Shown here one piece after another: positions 9,175 through 20,225 of a DNA stretch of 64,000 nt. The translations under genes and the position numbers were made by a program. Below the pieces are notes generated by a model. It saw nothing but the letters and a program-made list of their open reading frames with translations. It searched no databases and had not been told where the DNA came from. Location of the stretch: contig JARGXX010000068.1 of assembly GCA_030374765.1 (NCBI GenBank), positions 2,480,001-2,544,000 of the forward strand. Reading direction: 5' to 3'. The DNA comes from Agarophyton chilense (Eukaryota; Rhodophyta; Florideophyceae; Gracilariales; Gracilariaceae). How positions within the stretch are numbered: the first letter of the stretch is position 1; the number at the start of each line of letters is the position of its first letter.

Positions 9175-9620
9175 TGTGAAAAAGCGATAATAAAGGTTGA
9201 GCCCGGTTAGCCGCCGGGCTCTGAAGGATCTTGCAGGTGACACGTGTACGTTTCGACCTCAGGTGGACTCATATAGATTATTCATTTAATGTAATTAGTG
9301 TAGTAGATTAACACTACAGTGCCAGGGAGATCTCAGCGCCTCGCCAATACTATTTACTTGGCTCGAGTAACGCTTTTCCCTTAGCGTACGGTAGGCACCG
9401 TCAGGATACTAAATGATCCCCTTTGGTATATTAGTTCCACCCTTTGGTCTTCAATTTATCGTTTCCGTAGCTCCAACCTCTAGGAATACGCAGTAAACGC
9501 CAGCCCATTGCACCAATTACTCTGGGAGTGCCGCCGTCAAGGATTAGAACCTTGAAACCCGCTCTACCACGCTATCACCGGTCGAGACCCGTACGATAAC
9601 TTACCCCGTCATTGCGTTAC
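9175..9620. repeat. 447-bp-class LTR, copy 1, with a tRNA-like segment; interrupted at its last base
   Basis: TGTGAAAAAGCG ... GCGTTAC; the final base(s) reappear at 10510-10515 after an inserted solo LTR. It is homologous to 61248-61694 and to 47002-47346 plus 59066-59202. The flanks ACCTG (9170-9174) and AACTG (10516-10520) are a 4/5-matching target duplication. It carries a B-box-like GGTTCTAATCC (minus, 9541-9551; one mismatch) and one CACGTG at 9241-9246. It lies between ORF1 and RT of the YR element. Confidence 0.8.
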
Positions 9621-10509
9621 TGTAGGACAACGCTTGGAGCGGAGACACCACGAAGATGTTTGGGATCTTCCTCTCTTGAGAGACACGCCTCAGGCGGAGG
9701 AGTCGCGTCCCAGCAGAGCACAGAAGCAGAGCCACTCTGTAAAGGCACGACGGAGTCGGGTGTAAGACCGAGGCCAATCCGGCGGGATATACCTAGAGTG
9801 TTTAGGTGAGCACGGCACAGTCCGGGGTGTGACCAATCCTAGGCGGAGCGGTATCACGGCGATTGTCGGAAAATGAGCGAGGAAACACTCGTATGAGGGG
9901 GACGAGCGGGGTTAGTGAGGCGGCCACTCACGAGAGCCAAAAAGGAGAACAAGAGGAAAGCGGGGGCGAAACCCTATACAGGGGCAAGACTACGACAAGT
10001 GTCGGCGATTAAATATGAGCCCACGGTGGTCGTAGCACTCTAGTCGACAGAGGGGTGGATGAATTAACGTGCAACGGGCGCTCACGCAGTATGCGGTGAA
10101 GACGCGCCGAAGGCGAAAAGCTCAGAGCCGAGACCACCCTTCTTGGGATATCCCAAGAGGGTGCTTACTGGGGAGCAGTGCTCAACCTCCTAAGTAGTGT
10201 GGCGCGCGGCCCCTGACAGTGGGCGCCCGCCCGAAAAATAGACACTAAATAGCGATAGCGTAGCTAAATTAATACTAAAAAATACTAAATAATACTAACC
10301 ATTAGGTAGAATCCGGGCCACGTGTGGCACGCCTCGCACTCGAGCGTCAGCATCCGTGCAGTCCACGTGTTCCACCTGTGTGCACCTCCGGTCCTAACCG
10401 GCCGTCGGCACGCAATAGCGGTATAGCTTGTCATAGACCAAGCTAGTCCTCAAGCGAGCGTAATCTCTAAGTCCTGGGAAGAAACCCCCTTGAAGGGCAT
10501 TGCAATTCA
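9621..10509 (+). repeat. Solo LTR of another retrotransposon family (889 bp)
   Basis: Starts TGTAGGACAACGC and ends CCCTTGAAGGGCATTGCAATTCA. Start and end resemble, but do not match, the LTRs of elements B and C. Flanks GTTAC (9616-9620) and GTTAA (10510-10514) are a 4/5 target duplication. Two CACGTG motifs at 10319-10324 and 10364-10369 repeat the pattern seen in all the large LTRs here. No internal coding is attached, hence solo. Confidence 0.7.
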
Positions 10510-10515
10510 GTTAAA

Positions 10516-11476
10516 AACTGGTGCGAAGGGCGAGAGAGGACGCTCTTTGTGGAGAGAGATGGCATTGAGGGCCGACCGCTGGTCGTCGGTTCTTTGCGCC
10601 TCAGGATACTTGACGCAGGTAATCCGCTATGGTGTGCGCGACATGCCGAGCGTGCCGTTCACGGAGGGCTTAGTATTGCCTGCAATCCACCAGACAGAAG
10701 AAGACCGGTGCTTTGCCCGCGCCGATCTACATTTAGGAAAGGAGAATGCAGTATACGCGGAAGTGACGGAGGCGTATGCTCGAAGGCAAGTGTCGATCGG
10801 ACATATCGTTTCGTCTTCCTTCGTGGTGTGGGAGGGAGATGGCGAAGATCGGAAGGGGAGGTTTGTAATCACCCTCCATCGTCAGAGCAAGCACTGGCCG
10901 CACCGAGGGGTCAAGATGGAGAATCTGTCTTCATTCGCAACGGAGGTGGAGGCCCGCGATTACCTGATGTCGTGGGATATACGGAGTGGCTACCGGCATC
11001 TTCGTCTGCACCCGGACATGCGAGATATGTTTCTGTTCCGGTACGAAGGACGGTTCAACAGATGCATAGCGCAGCCTTTCGGGTGGGGGCCGTCGCCACT
11101 CTGGTTCACCAAGATTTTGCGACCGGTAGTGCGGTTCATAAAGGAGAAGTGGTCCTGGCGCGTCCTTTCGTACCTGGAAGACTTCTTCCTGGCGCCGTGG
11201 CCGCCCGGAAGGGAAGTGACTCTCGCCTACTGCGCCTGCGCGAAGGAACGGCTGAGTCTTTTTTTCAGGCGCCTGGGATTGCAACGACATCCGACGAAAC
11301 ACTTCTGGAATGGTGTGCAATGGCTTTACCATCTCGGTATGAATCTGGACATTGTCGCAATGCGGGTGTTTGTTTCGGACAAGAAAGTGGCGCACATCGA
11401 CTCGCTGTCTCTTCGAGTGCTGCTACATGCGCAGAAGAATCGTCGGCTTGTTCCGCTGGCTTTTCTGCGACACTTC
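10516..11476 (+). pseudogene. Reverse transcriptase of the YR (DIRS-like) retroelement
   Basis: The frame runs from 10490 to 11509; the retroelement part is 10516-11476. Diagnostic RT blocks are YLMSWDIRSGYRHLRLHPD, QPFGWGPSPLWFTKILRP and the catalytic box SYLEDFF, where the usual DDF is EDF. The downstream PTKHFWNGVQWLYHLGM is typical of DIRS-group RTs. The substitution of the first catalytic Asp by Glu may weaken the enzyme. The frame is broken at 11477 by a solo LTR; RNase H resumes beyond it. Confidence 0.85.
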
Positions 11477-12143
11477 TGTAGTATTCTACTATGTCGGGGA
11501 ATCCGATAGGTTGGGTTTTCGCGAAGTGGGGGTTGGAACTCATGAGTGAGTGTTATCATCAAACTTGTGATATGAAACGGCACACCGCGTAGGATGCCAG
11601 GAGGCAGGGTACATTAGTGGAACACGTGGTATCACGAGTGGAGTGGCTTGCAACGGCGCATGTAGTGGCGATCCACGTGGAGGGCTTTACTACCCTTTGT
11701 AGCTAGACGTCCATTAGGGACCATACCCATACTGTGGTTTGGCTAAATGGCTGACAACTGGGTATTACTTATATATTTATTTGGGCACTCACACCCTTAC
11801 ACAGTATATACTGTACCAGAGGTGAGCGCAGACTCCAAGTAAAGGAGACAACATGGGCACCATGACTAATCTGTTCCTCGCTTAGGATTCCTTAACCGGA
11901 GATCCGGACGAGCTATAATAGATAGTCAGCCCCCAACCACTTCACGAGCCGTCTCGTACCTACGTTCTATCAACGTTTTACAGTTGCACTGTTCACCCTC
12001 GCTGGAGAGTAGTGGCCTTACACCCCACTTCCAGCTCGCTGGTGTTGTAGCTCTACCACCCCTTTTCCTTCGCGGCAAGCGACCCATCGGCAGTCCGAAC
12101 GCTGTCGCAGGTGTCTGCTCTCTCCGTTAGAGCGCATACTAGA
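11477..12143 (+). repeat. Solo LTR of the element F family (667 bp)
   Basis: Begins TGTAGTATTCTACTATG and ends near GCGCATACTAGA. It is the reverse complement of most of 62205-62917, the 3' LTR of element F. Flanks ACTTC (11472-11476) and ATTTC (12144-12148) are a 4/5 target duplication. CACGTG occurs at 11623-11628 and 11674-11679. It splits RT from RNase H of the YR element. Confidence 0.82.
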
Positions 12144-12497
12144 ATTTCTGCGGGGTGTGTGTTTCTTTGTCGCTGGCGTTGCCTCTCGCTCTGTTCTACA
12201 CGCGCTCTCTGTATTTAGACATGGCGAAGACAGAGAGAGAGGAGTGAGAGGAGCGAAGGAAAAGTGCGCAGCGAATGTGAGCTCTTCGAGCCGCAGCGGA
12301 GGACGAACGTGACGACCGCAAGAAGTGGGCCGGGGCGGAGCCCCGTCCGAAAATTCGGGCTCGCCCCTCCATCCACGCTTACCGCACGTCTCGCCTACGA
12401 CTGTCACGTCAATCTCGGTGGGACTTGCAGTTCTGGTGGTCACTCACAAGGGGAGAAGGGCGCGAGCTGCGTCGGCAGCCGGCCCAGATTGCCATGC
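12144..12497 (+). other. Decayed segment of the YR element between solo LTR and RNase H
   Basis: No motif can be read with confidence. It contains a purine-rich GACAGAGAGAGAGGAGTGAGAGG-like stretch near 12228-12252. Several overlapping frames are open but none matches a known retroelement block. Confidence 0.4.
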
Positions 12498-13156
12498 ACA
12501 GCGACACCTCTGACGTTGGGTACGGCGGGAAGTTTGGCTACAACATGGACGCTGGTGCGCCGGGTTCGTGAGAAGGGCAAGGTTTCTGGACGGAGATGGA
12601 CCGCCAACAATCCATCACACTTCGGGAATTCCGCGCCTTCCGCCGCCTTCTCGCGCGTTCGTTCCCGCAATTCGCCTCAAGTTGACGGACTCGTAGTCTG
12701 CTACTCCACGAGAACAACCAGGCTGTCGTGGCTGTCTTGAAAGCGATGGTATCGGCGTCCAAGCCTATGATGGCGGAGCTCCGCCGTCCACGCAAGCTTC
12801 TTCAAGCACTGGGAATTTACATCGAGGCCCGCTGAATTCCGTCAGAGGTGATTCGCTTCGCAGACTCCTTTTCTCGGACCTGGAACCCAGGAGACGTCCG
12901 CGTGTCGCGCAGGATAGTTCAATCCATCAATGAACAGCACCGCTTAGACGAAGAAGTGTTCTCGCGCCGCCCCCTCAACGAACCGTTTCCCGCCAGGATC
13001 AAGAGCATCGGTACGCAGATGCAAGACTACTGGGGAGACGGTCGAGCACGCCTATGGAATCCGCCATTCGACTTTCTACCGTTAAAGGTTCGGAAGATAG
13101 AGGCGAAAGGCGGGTGCGGGGTATTATTGGCCCCTCACTGTTCTGCTCAACCTTGA
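12498..13156 (+). pseudogene. RNase H domain of the YR retroelement
   Basis: Read over stops and a frameshift, the segment shows the DIRS-group RNase H pattern: a glycine-rich first strand, ITLREFRAFRRLL, then LLLHENNQAVVAVLKAM and a distal RFADSFSRTWNPGDV followed by LWNPPFDFLPL near 13050-13090. In active enzymes the second block has a D (EDN/DN), here N. In-frame stops occur near 12570, 12690 and 12830. Confidence 0.7.
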
Positions 13157-13248
13157 TATGAGCGCATGATCGGTCTCTCCACAAATCTCACCATCTTAGA
13201 ATCACCGAGCTCCCCGGTCTTCATCTCGGAGCGTCCTGTCAATCCCTC

Positions 13249-14121
13249 GTGGAAAATCGCCGTGGTAGAGATCGGGCCGGTGCGGACTGGGCCGCCGGCA
13301 TACAGTCAGCAGTTCTAGCTCGCACCGGTTTTGATTGTCCTACAGGAGGATCTGCCGAAGCTACTCGCCTGCTTTCTAACTACGGCTGGTCGGAAAGTAC
13401 ATGGCGCAATCTTACCAGTCAGTTACGACGTTGGCTTGCCTTCTGTGATGAGGATGAACGGTGACTGCTGCCAGCAACAGAGGGAGACGTCATGGTTTAC
13501 GTGGGATATTTGTCGTTGGAGGGTGTCATATCTTCTGTTTCTCTATCGCAGTATATCACAACGATCAACAAATACCACGAGCTTCATCATCTTCCCTCCC
13601 CTACCAAGACACCAATGGTGCACGCGCAAATCACCGCTTATGGTCGACGACAGCAATCGGAGAGCCCAATTAAGGCGACGCGTCTTGGTTGCAGCGCAAT
13701 TCTAATACGTCGTGTTTTGGAGGTCGGTTTGAGTTGTATATCTGTCTGTGACATCGGTCACTGTGCGGTTATGGTTTTCTCGTTCATTTTCCAATGCCGC
13801 TCTCTTTCCGTGCGTTACACTACGGTTGATGATATATCCATCGATGCTAATGGTATATCTGTCTTTATTAGACACAAGGGAAGGTAACTCAATCGCCGAC
13901 TGCTGCTGGCCTACCCAGAACACCTTATAGACCGTGAATCTTCCCCAGTGGCTCTTCGGCGTAAGTGGGCTCCTTTTCGACCGTAGAGTCCACGGTTCTT
14001 CGATACTCGCACTGCGATTGAGTTGGGTTCAGCTGACCTGGCATCTTCCATACGCCGTTGTTTATTGCTAGTTAAGGAATCTGCGCCCGATGGTTGCTAC
14101 TATGGATCTCATAGCCCCCGC
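13249..14121 (+). pseudogene. Tyrosine recombinase of the YR retroelement, 5' part
   Basis: The core-binding region reads SNYGWSESTWRNLTSQLRRW near 13365-13425. The first catalytic block reads FIFQCRSLSVRYTTVDDI with the conserved Arg, then a beta strand ending VFIRHKGR (13780-13886). A frameshift follows at about 13885. The H-x-x-R box appears at 14109-14121 as HSPR and is cut there by element B; it continues as IGG on the far side. Tyrosine recombinases integrate DIRS/Ngaro circles without target duplication; that is family knowledge. Confidence 0.8.
14117..14121. repeat. Left target-site duplication of element B (CCCGC)
   Basis: CCCGC directly precedes the 5' LTR, and an identical CCCGC at 22883-22887 directly follows the 3' LTR. 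Confidence 0.95.
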
Positions 14122-14985
14122 TGAAGAGCAACGCCCTCCAGAAAGGTTTTTGGGGACTTAAGCTTTTTCCGGAGCCTCCGGCGTGCAACCTCGTTATGAG
14201 TAGGAGTAATCCGTTTTCACGGCGATGGCCGGAACGCCGGTGATGCACCGGCGGGACCGGGTGCCATACACGTGGCCGCAGCGCCCGTGCGACACGTGGC
14301 CGCCAGATTGGCCCCTTTGTTAGACGGACATTTAGCTATTTAGGATAGACTTTATTTATTCTATTCTACGGTGACTACAGTACTTAGGCCGCCGGCCTCG
14401 CGGCCGCCGGTCCAGTAAAGTCTCCCCAACAAGGGTGATCTTGGTCTTCCAGATCTTGGCTCTGGGTCGAACCGCCTGCGCGGATATACAACTCCTTACG
14501 GAGGGATTTCCGGTGGTGCACGGCTTCCCAACCCCCTTGGACGTTCAAGCAGCCTTCGTGTGTTGGGTATCTATTCTCACTTTCGTGGTTCCACCCGTGT
14601 ATACGGTTTGCTACACCCGGCAGTGTCAGCTATTCCCGAGTCCCCTCTTGCGACTCGTGTTCAACCTCGCCCTCTTGCCTCCGTTCCCATTTTCCTTCCC
14701 GTTTCCTCCCCTTCATTGGGCAATTCCCGCTCTTGCGGATCGCACTGACACCTGTCGTGCTCGCCACTCTCGTGGGTTTTGCCTCCTCAGAGGATACGCA
14801 AGCACCGCTTCGGCGGATATTCTCGGCTTCTTTTAGCCTCCCTGCGCCCGTCGCGACGGTTCGGCTCCGGCTTACACCAAGCATTGCGCGCCGATCCCTT
14901 GGAGGGCTCTACCGCGCCGGTTACCTCGTGAGAGGAAGATCCGGACGTCTTCGTAGGGTTTCCCCCTTGGGGGCATTGTCCTACA
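14122..14985 (+). repeat. 5' LTR of element B (864 bp)
   Basis: TGAAGAGCAACG ... GTCCTACA, nearly identical to 22018-22882 and to the LTR of element A. CACGTG at 14269-14274 and 14293-14298. A GC-rich palindrome (GCCGCCGGCCTCGCGGCCG, near 14387) lies mid-LTR. Confidence 0.95.
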
Positions 14986-14988
14986 AAT

Positions 14989-15002
14989 TGGTCTCCCGAC
15001 TT
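14989..15002 (+). other. Primer-binding site of element B
   Basis: TGGTCTCCCGACTT begins three nucleotides after the LTR and would pair with a tRNA ending ...AAGTCGGGAGACCA. Element C has the same PBS although its LTRs are different. I could not assign the tRNA. Confidence 0.75.
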
Positions 15003-15108
15003 AGAAGTCAAGACCGCTTGTGTCCTCTCTGAGGTTCTTTTCCGTTTGACGGGTTTTCTCTGGTCTCACCGGTTTGCTTTCTATTCTTCCGTCGAGACGG
15101 TGTGGCCA

Positions 15109-17219
15109 ATGCCGAGGAAACCGCGTAGCATGAAGCCTCCTGCAACACGCAGCCGTTCCCGCCAAAGCGGTGATGCCAGGGGCACTGATGTTCCACAGAC
15201 CCTGGCTCCAACACCCCATTCCCGGGAGATACCGGTCACCGGCACTGAAGACCCGCAGCCCGATTCCGGGTTAACGACCGTCGCAACGGTGGTTTCTCCG
15301 CCTCCGCGGTTGGTCGACCAAGCGCGGATTGTACGATTGGAAGAGCAGCTCAGCTCCCTGCGGGCTGCTCACAATACCCTCTCGAGGGAGTTCACCTCTT
15401 TACGAGGAAGTCTCGCTAACCCCCCTCCAAGTGAGTTAGTCGAGGATATACGCGTATTGCGGTCGGACGTCAATACACTACTCGAGTGTTTTGGCGCTCC
15501 GTCTTCCTTCGCAGAAGATATGGAGAATCGCTTCGAGCGTCTCCAAAGCCGACTTGAGTCGGTCGAGAGGACGTTAACCTCGCCCGCGAACGCGGCTAGA
15601 CCGGTTGTCTTACATCGAGAGACCCAGTCGCGGAACCGGAAGAGCCGGAAGAACCGAGATTCTAACCGTAAGCACGGACACCCGTCCGACTCATCATCTG
15701 AGTCGGACGGTAAACCGAGTGACTCGGAGAGTTCCGTATCGTCGGTGAGCGATGACCCACAGGATCGTTATGGGCGCTCTTTCCGCTCAAAGCGGTACTC
15801 TGCCACCTACGGGGCCATCCGGTCGCGCCCCAAGGGTTGGCGACATCCAGGCCTCAAACCCTTGAAGCCCACCAACCCTCTGTACAGGACACTACTGTCC
15901 TACCGGTATTACCGGCTAGAAGATTCCTCTTTAGGTCAGACACCGCGTGACACGGGTAAAGTGAAAGACTGCATCAAGCGGATGCAGCTTTCACTTCGTA
16001 ACCAGTCGTTTACTGGGGATGATCCAATTCTGGTCTTGGATTTCCTACACCGCTTTGTAGCGGAAGCCGATATACTCGGAATGAACGAAGGACAAGCCTA
16101 CGTGGCGCTACCCTACTTTCTACGGGTGTCGCTGAAGATCATTTTTTGTCGGTTCGGGGCTCGTCGCGAGCCTCCGAAGGAGGTGTGACCTGCTGGCCCG
16201 AGGCCATGCAGTACCTCCTGCGTTCCTACGCAACCAACTCCGCGATACAAGCGGCGATACTCGCTTTGCGAGACACTCGACAACGCTCCGGCGAGCTCGA
16301 GACCGATTACTCGGTACGCCTGAATAAGGCTTTTTACCGTTGTGGTAATGTATACCCCGCTGGGGAACGCTGTACGATGTTCATTGATGGCTTGGATCCA
16401 GCCATCAAGACTCTTGTCGCCCGTTACAGGGAACAAGAGCCGAAGGTGACCTACCTTGAACTCGTACAGTTTGCCCGCGCAGAGGGAGATGCACTACGTG
16501 CACGCAATCCGGGAAACCGGTCGAAGGCCGTTAAGTCATTGCTGCTTGAGTCGGACTCTTCTTCACCGTCATTTGCGACGGATGGCATCCCCAAACAGGG
16601 GTATGACAATATGAATGTCATCCATCACGATGGTTTATCTATTCCGACAACGGAATAACCGTCTACGACGGATGGCTCGGTTGACTCAACCGCAACGGAC
16701 ACGGAGAACGGGCAGGTCTTTTATCTTAATGACCGCCGCACTCCGGCCCCCCGTATGCCGTACTCGAACGGAATGACACGAAGTCAGCGCCCTGGATGGG
16801 TTGGAAACCGGGAACACGGAAGATACACCGATGCTCGGAATGCCGTACCGCGAAACGCGGGAGTGACGTTGGTGTGCCACTTGTGCTACGAGCGCAGACA
16901 CACCTCCCCGCAATGCCTTTTATCGCTACGCGATATGGCGCGAGTGGTGGATAATTACGAAGCCCTCTCCCCGCAGGAGAAGGGCTCCGTGCCACTCACG
17001 TCATATCTCCGCGCGAAAACAAACTTCCCCAACGCATTGGCTCACACTCTGAATTCTCGGTACAAACCGGCTCAGCCGGCACGCGCCGCACCAGCGCCAA
17101 ACCACGCTGGTGGATCTCAACCCGCTCCTGCGGTAGCTACCGTGCAACGGAATCATGCACTCGTTGCCGAAGAAGTCGGGCCTTCGCCCGACCAGGACCC
17201 TGTACAGGAAAAAGAATAG
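15109..17219 (+). pseudogene. Element B gag, frameshifted
   Basis: ATG 15109 (MPRKPRSMKPPATRSRSRQ) starts a basic, coiled-coil-bearing N-terminus. The gag core follows with NPLYRTLLSYRYYRLED, DPILVLDFLHRFVAEADILGMNE and GVTCWPEAMQYLLRSYA. A frameshift near 16130-16150 moves to the next frame, where a TAA at 16656-16658 adds a second break. The C-terminus has a good zinc knuckle, CHLCYERRHTSPQC (C-x2-C-x4-H-x4-C, about 16880-16920). The stop is TAG 17217-17219. It aligns along its length with element C gag. Confidence 0.88.
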
Positions 17220-17225
17220 AGGGAG

Positions 17226-17241
17226 TCTCCCCTTCGGGAGA
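17226..17241 (+). promoter_or_regulatory. Hairpin just after the gag stop (candidate -1 frameshift stimulator)
   Basis: TCTCCC-CTTC-GGGAGA forms a perfect 6-bp stem with a 4-nt loop, 7 nt after the gag stop. Protease continues in the -1 frame. Element C has an equivalent hairpin at 55863-55876 in the same place. Confidence 0.5.
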
Positions 17242-17254
17242 GGCGTCCTCAGAG

Positions 17255-17950
17255 TTGAGGCTGACGACGCCCGAGGCGCCGATGCCTCGCTCCCCGGTGA
17301 AAATCCTGACAAGGAAGGACACCGCAGACGCGGACTCTAAACACCTCGGTGTGTTGCGTCGACCGTGGATACGGATTAGAAATAACCGGATCCCGGATAG
17401 AGTCTTGGTAATGGCCAAGCGTAACTACAAGGTTTACGCTGACCTTGGTCTGCACACGCAGTTTATGGTGAGATATCTCACTGTCCTGGATACAGGTGCT
17501 GGGCTGAACTTTATTGTGGAATCGGTTTTACCCCCGCCATTGCGGTCACTCATCCGTTCTGAAACGGTACCCGACGTCTCAGACGCCAATAACAACCCGT
17601 TGAAAACGGTTGGTGTGATCGACCTGGTCGTCAGGCTAGGGCGGATGGTGGTTAAACTAACTTTTATTGTGTGCCGCTCGCTGGCCGCGCCAGTTATACT
17701 GGGATGTGACTACTGCGACAGGTTTGTCGACGCCATCCGCCCACGCCTTAAGCAGGTGGAACTTGAGGACAGATCGACCGTCCCCATTGTTCGTCAACCG
17801 CTGAAGCGGGCATCGAGGAAACACGTTCCTCTACCTGCTGCGCAGGAACCCACACCGGCGAACCGGGATTCTACGAAGCTACGTGTCGCGACGAGTCGAT
17901 TTGCATTCCGCCAAACTCCCACTCTTGGGTGCGTGTCAGTTCTCGTCAGC
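17255..17950 (+). CDS. Element B protease
   Basis: In the -1 frame relative to gag. It contains YLTVLDTGAGLNFI, a clear DTG aspartic-protease active site (about 17485-17515), then VVKLTFIVCRSLAAPVILGCDYCDRF with the hydrophobic-hydrophobic-G second motif. It aligns well with element C protease, including the linker RRPWIRIRNNRIPDRV. The frame shifts near 17930-17950, after which the homologous sequence continues in another frame. The start codon is uncertain; it is expected to be made by frameshifting from gag. Confidence 0.85.
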
Positions 17951-19890
17951 ACGGTACTCGAATCGTTCGACCGATACCATCACTGTCGAACAGGCATCAA
18001 CTCGCTTTCGCGGATGGAATGGTTCACATTGAGCCCGACAAATTGTTTTGTGTATGTGTGTCCAACTCTGAAGAGAAACACCAGTATCTGGTTAGGAACC
18101 AAGTCATTGGAAGAGTTGCTCCTCACCCCATGTCTATCTTTACCCTTCAAGGGGATCGTACCGGTTCAACCGGAATGGGTCACTCTGAGGAGGGAGATAA
18201 TCTCGTCGGAGGTCCCCAGTCTACGCTGAACATATCCACACTGCCGTGTGTGTCGCCACCAGCAGTACTTGTTAAGTTATCCACTGGTTCTTGGATTGTT
18301 GTCATCGACTACCGTCGGTTCCGCACGACTGACGTCGGAAAGATACCACCTGAGTTGGTGAATTTCAAAGCCCAGCCATTGCTGGATGGGCTACCGAATT
18401 GTTCGGATCATGAGAGTTGCTGGAACTCGTGGCTTTCAGTAATGCCTTCCGCTGTTCAGCGTTCGATGGGCGGCATACGCCCAAGGCGCAGAGGAGGGCC
18501 ATGTAATAGAACTCTGGATGCTTCAGCCCCTCGCCACGAGGATGGTTCTCAGAATCCCTCGCATATTGCGGAAGTTCCTGTTTCTACGATAGGACTAATC
18601 TATCCCATCCAGATGGTTGATTTACCCGCCAATAAGCGAGTCCCGCTCTACAACCCACCCGTGGGACTCTCTGATATACCGATTCAATCGGACGCTGGCC
18701 TGAATGGCCTTTCTTCTATCACACCACTGCGCGGTGTCTATCCCAGCCAGTTGGGCGCTTCTACCACTCTCTATTTCGCTCCGTCTAAGGAGGGGGAGGG
18801 GACCCGCTCAATCGCGGAAGCATCGCCGTCGCAACGGAAGTTGAACCGGACACCCCGGGCAAGGCCCCGGAGCGGGCAACCGGCATCGTCGCCGGACACC
18901 AATCCGCTCCCGCGGGACGCGGCGGTCAACCCGACCGCCACGCAACCCCGCAAGGGGGACCAAGGCGCTCGAAGACCCGAAGCCGGGAAGCGAGACCCTA
19001 CGGACGCTCCGCACCGCGTGGAAGCAACTGAGGGCTCCCCGCACATTCGCGGTCGCACACCGAGCGTTTCGGCCGATACCGGTACTCCGGCGGGCGCGGC
19101 GCAAGCAGGTCTAGCGAGCCACTCCGTTGAGAACGGTACAAACCCCATGGGGGAAAAGGGGCGCGACGACAAGTCGAAAACCGCCTCCCTTGCCGAACAA
19201 TCGGAGCCAACCGTCCGCGACGGTCCGACCACCCATCCTCCAGGTCACGTGACCCGGGCGGGAAATCGGACCAATGGGCACCCAGCATCCCGGTCATTGG
19301 CTGACAGCCACCCCGCGGAGGAGGATCGCCGGGACGGTGAACCACTCACCGCCCACGGCCCACCGCACGGCGGAAACTGCCCACCAATGGGAACGCTGCA
19401 TGCTTCAAATCAAGCGGAGGCCTCCGGCGAACCGTCACCAAGACGGAAGGACCCCCGCAAACTCGCGGTAAGAGCGGACTTCAGGGAAGCCCCTACCGCC
19501 CAGCGGAAACACAACGCGGCCGCGCCGGCAACTTCCGCGAAGCTGTACGGCAGCCCCGGCAACCTGGAAACCACCGCAGAGCAGAATGACAAACCGGGTG
19601 ACCCGGAACAGGCGACGACGAGCCCAGCACCACGCGGCGCTGAGCCTCGGGTCACCACCACCCGGCAAGGCCGGCAAGTTTACGTGCAGGAGTACGTCCT
19701 CGACCGGATCGTCGGACATAGCTACGATGAGCACGGGGTGCTCCAGTACCGGACCCGCTGGTACGGATACGGACCGGAGTGGGACACCCCGGAGCCCATC
19801 AAGCACCTCCCACGCTCCGCGGTAATGCGATACCACCGCCTTGCGGGGACCGCACTCCCAGCCACGCTGGTAAACGCCCAAGAGGGATAA
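17951..19890 (+). pseudogene. Element B fused ORF: protease linker, RT stub and chromodomain tail across a deletion
   Basis: A single frame (open from 17929) reads the protease C-terminal linker (HIEPDKLFCVCV), then an RT relic VLVKLSTGSWIVVIDYRRF where element C has the intact SWRFCIDYRR block. After unplaceable sequence it enters the proline- and charge-rich tail and ends with the chromodomain (VLDRIVGHSYDEHG, WYGYGPEWDTPEP). The rest of RT, RNase H and integrase are absent. That the frame stays open for ~650 codons across the deletion is notable. Positions 19354-19890 match 1-537 of element A. Confidence 0.8.
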
Positions 19891-20225
19891 ACCGTGAACA
19901 CGGAATGGAATGGCTGATGGCGCCACGCGCCATCTCCGTCCATGCCCCAACGCGGGGAAGGAAGCAACCGCTCACGCTATCCTAACGTCGTTGGTGGTCG
20001 TGCCAGTTACCTGGTCCGCGCGCGAAGCGCCCACCGTTAAACACGGAACTCCCAGCTAGGCTGGTTCCCTGCAACGCCGGAACCCCGGTTGAAGGCCGGT
20101 ACCCCGGAAAGAAAGAAGTGGACTTGGGAAAGGGCGTCGGAAAGGCGACCCTTTTCTTTTTTTATTTCTCACTACTGGCAAGGGCGCCCTAGTGGCTCCG
20201 CCCTACATTCTACCGGAAGCTCCGG
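19891..20225. other. Spacer between convergent ORFs in element B
   Basis: Near-identical to the spacer of element A. No coding signal; a T-rich run (TTTTCTTTTTTTATTTC) lies near 20151-20167. Confidence 0.7.
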
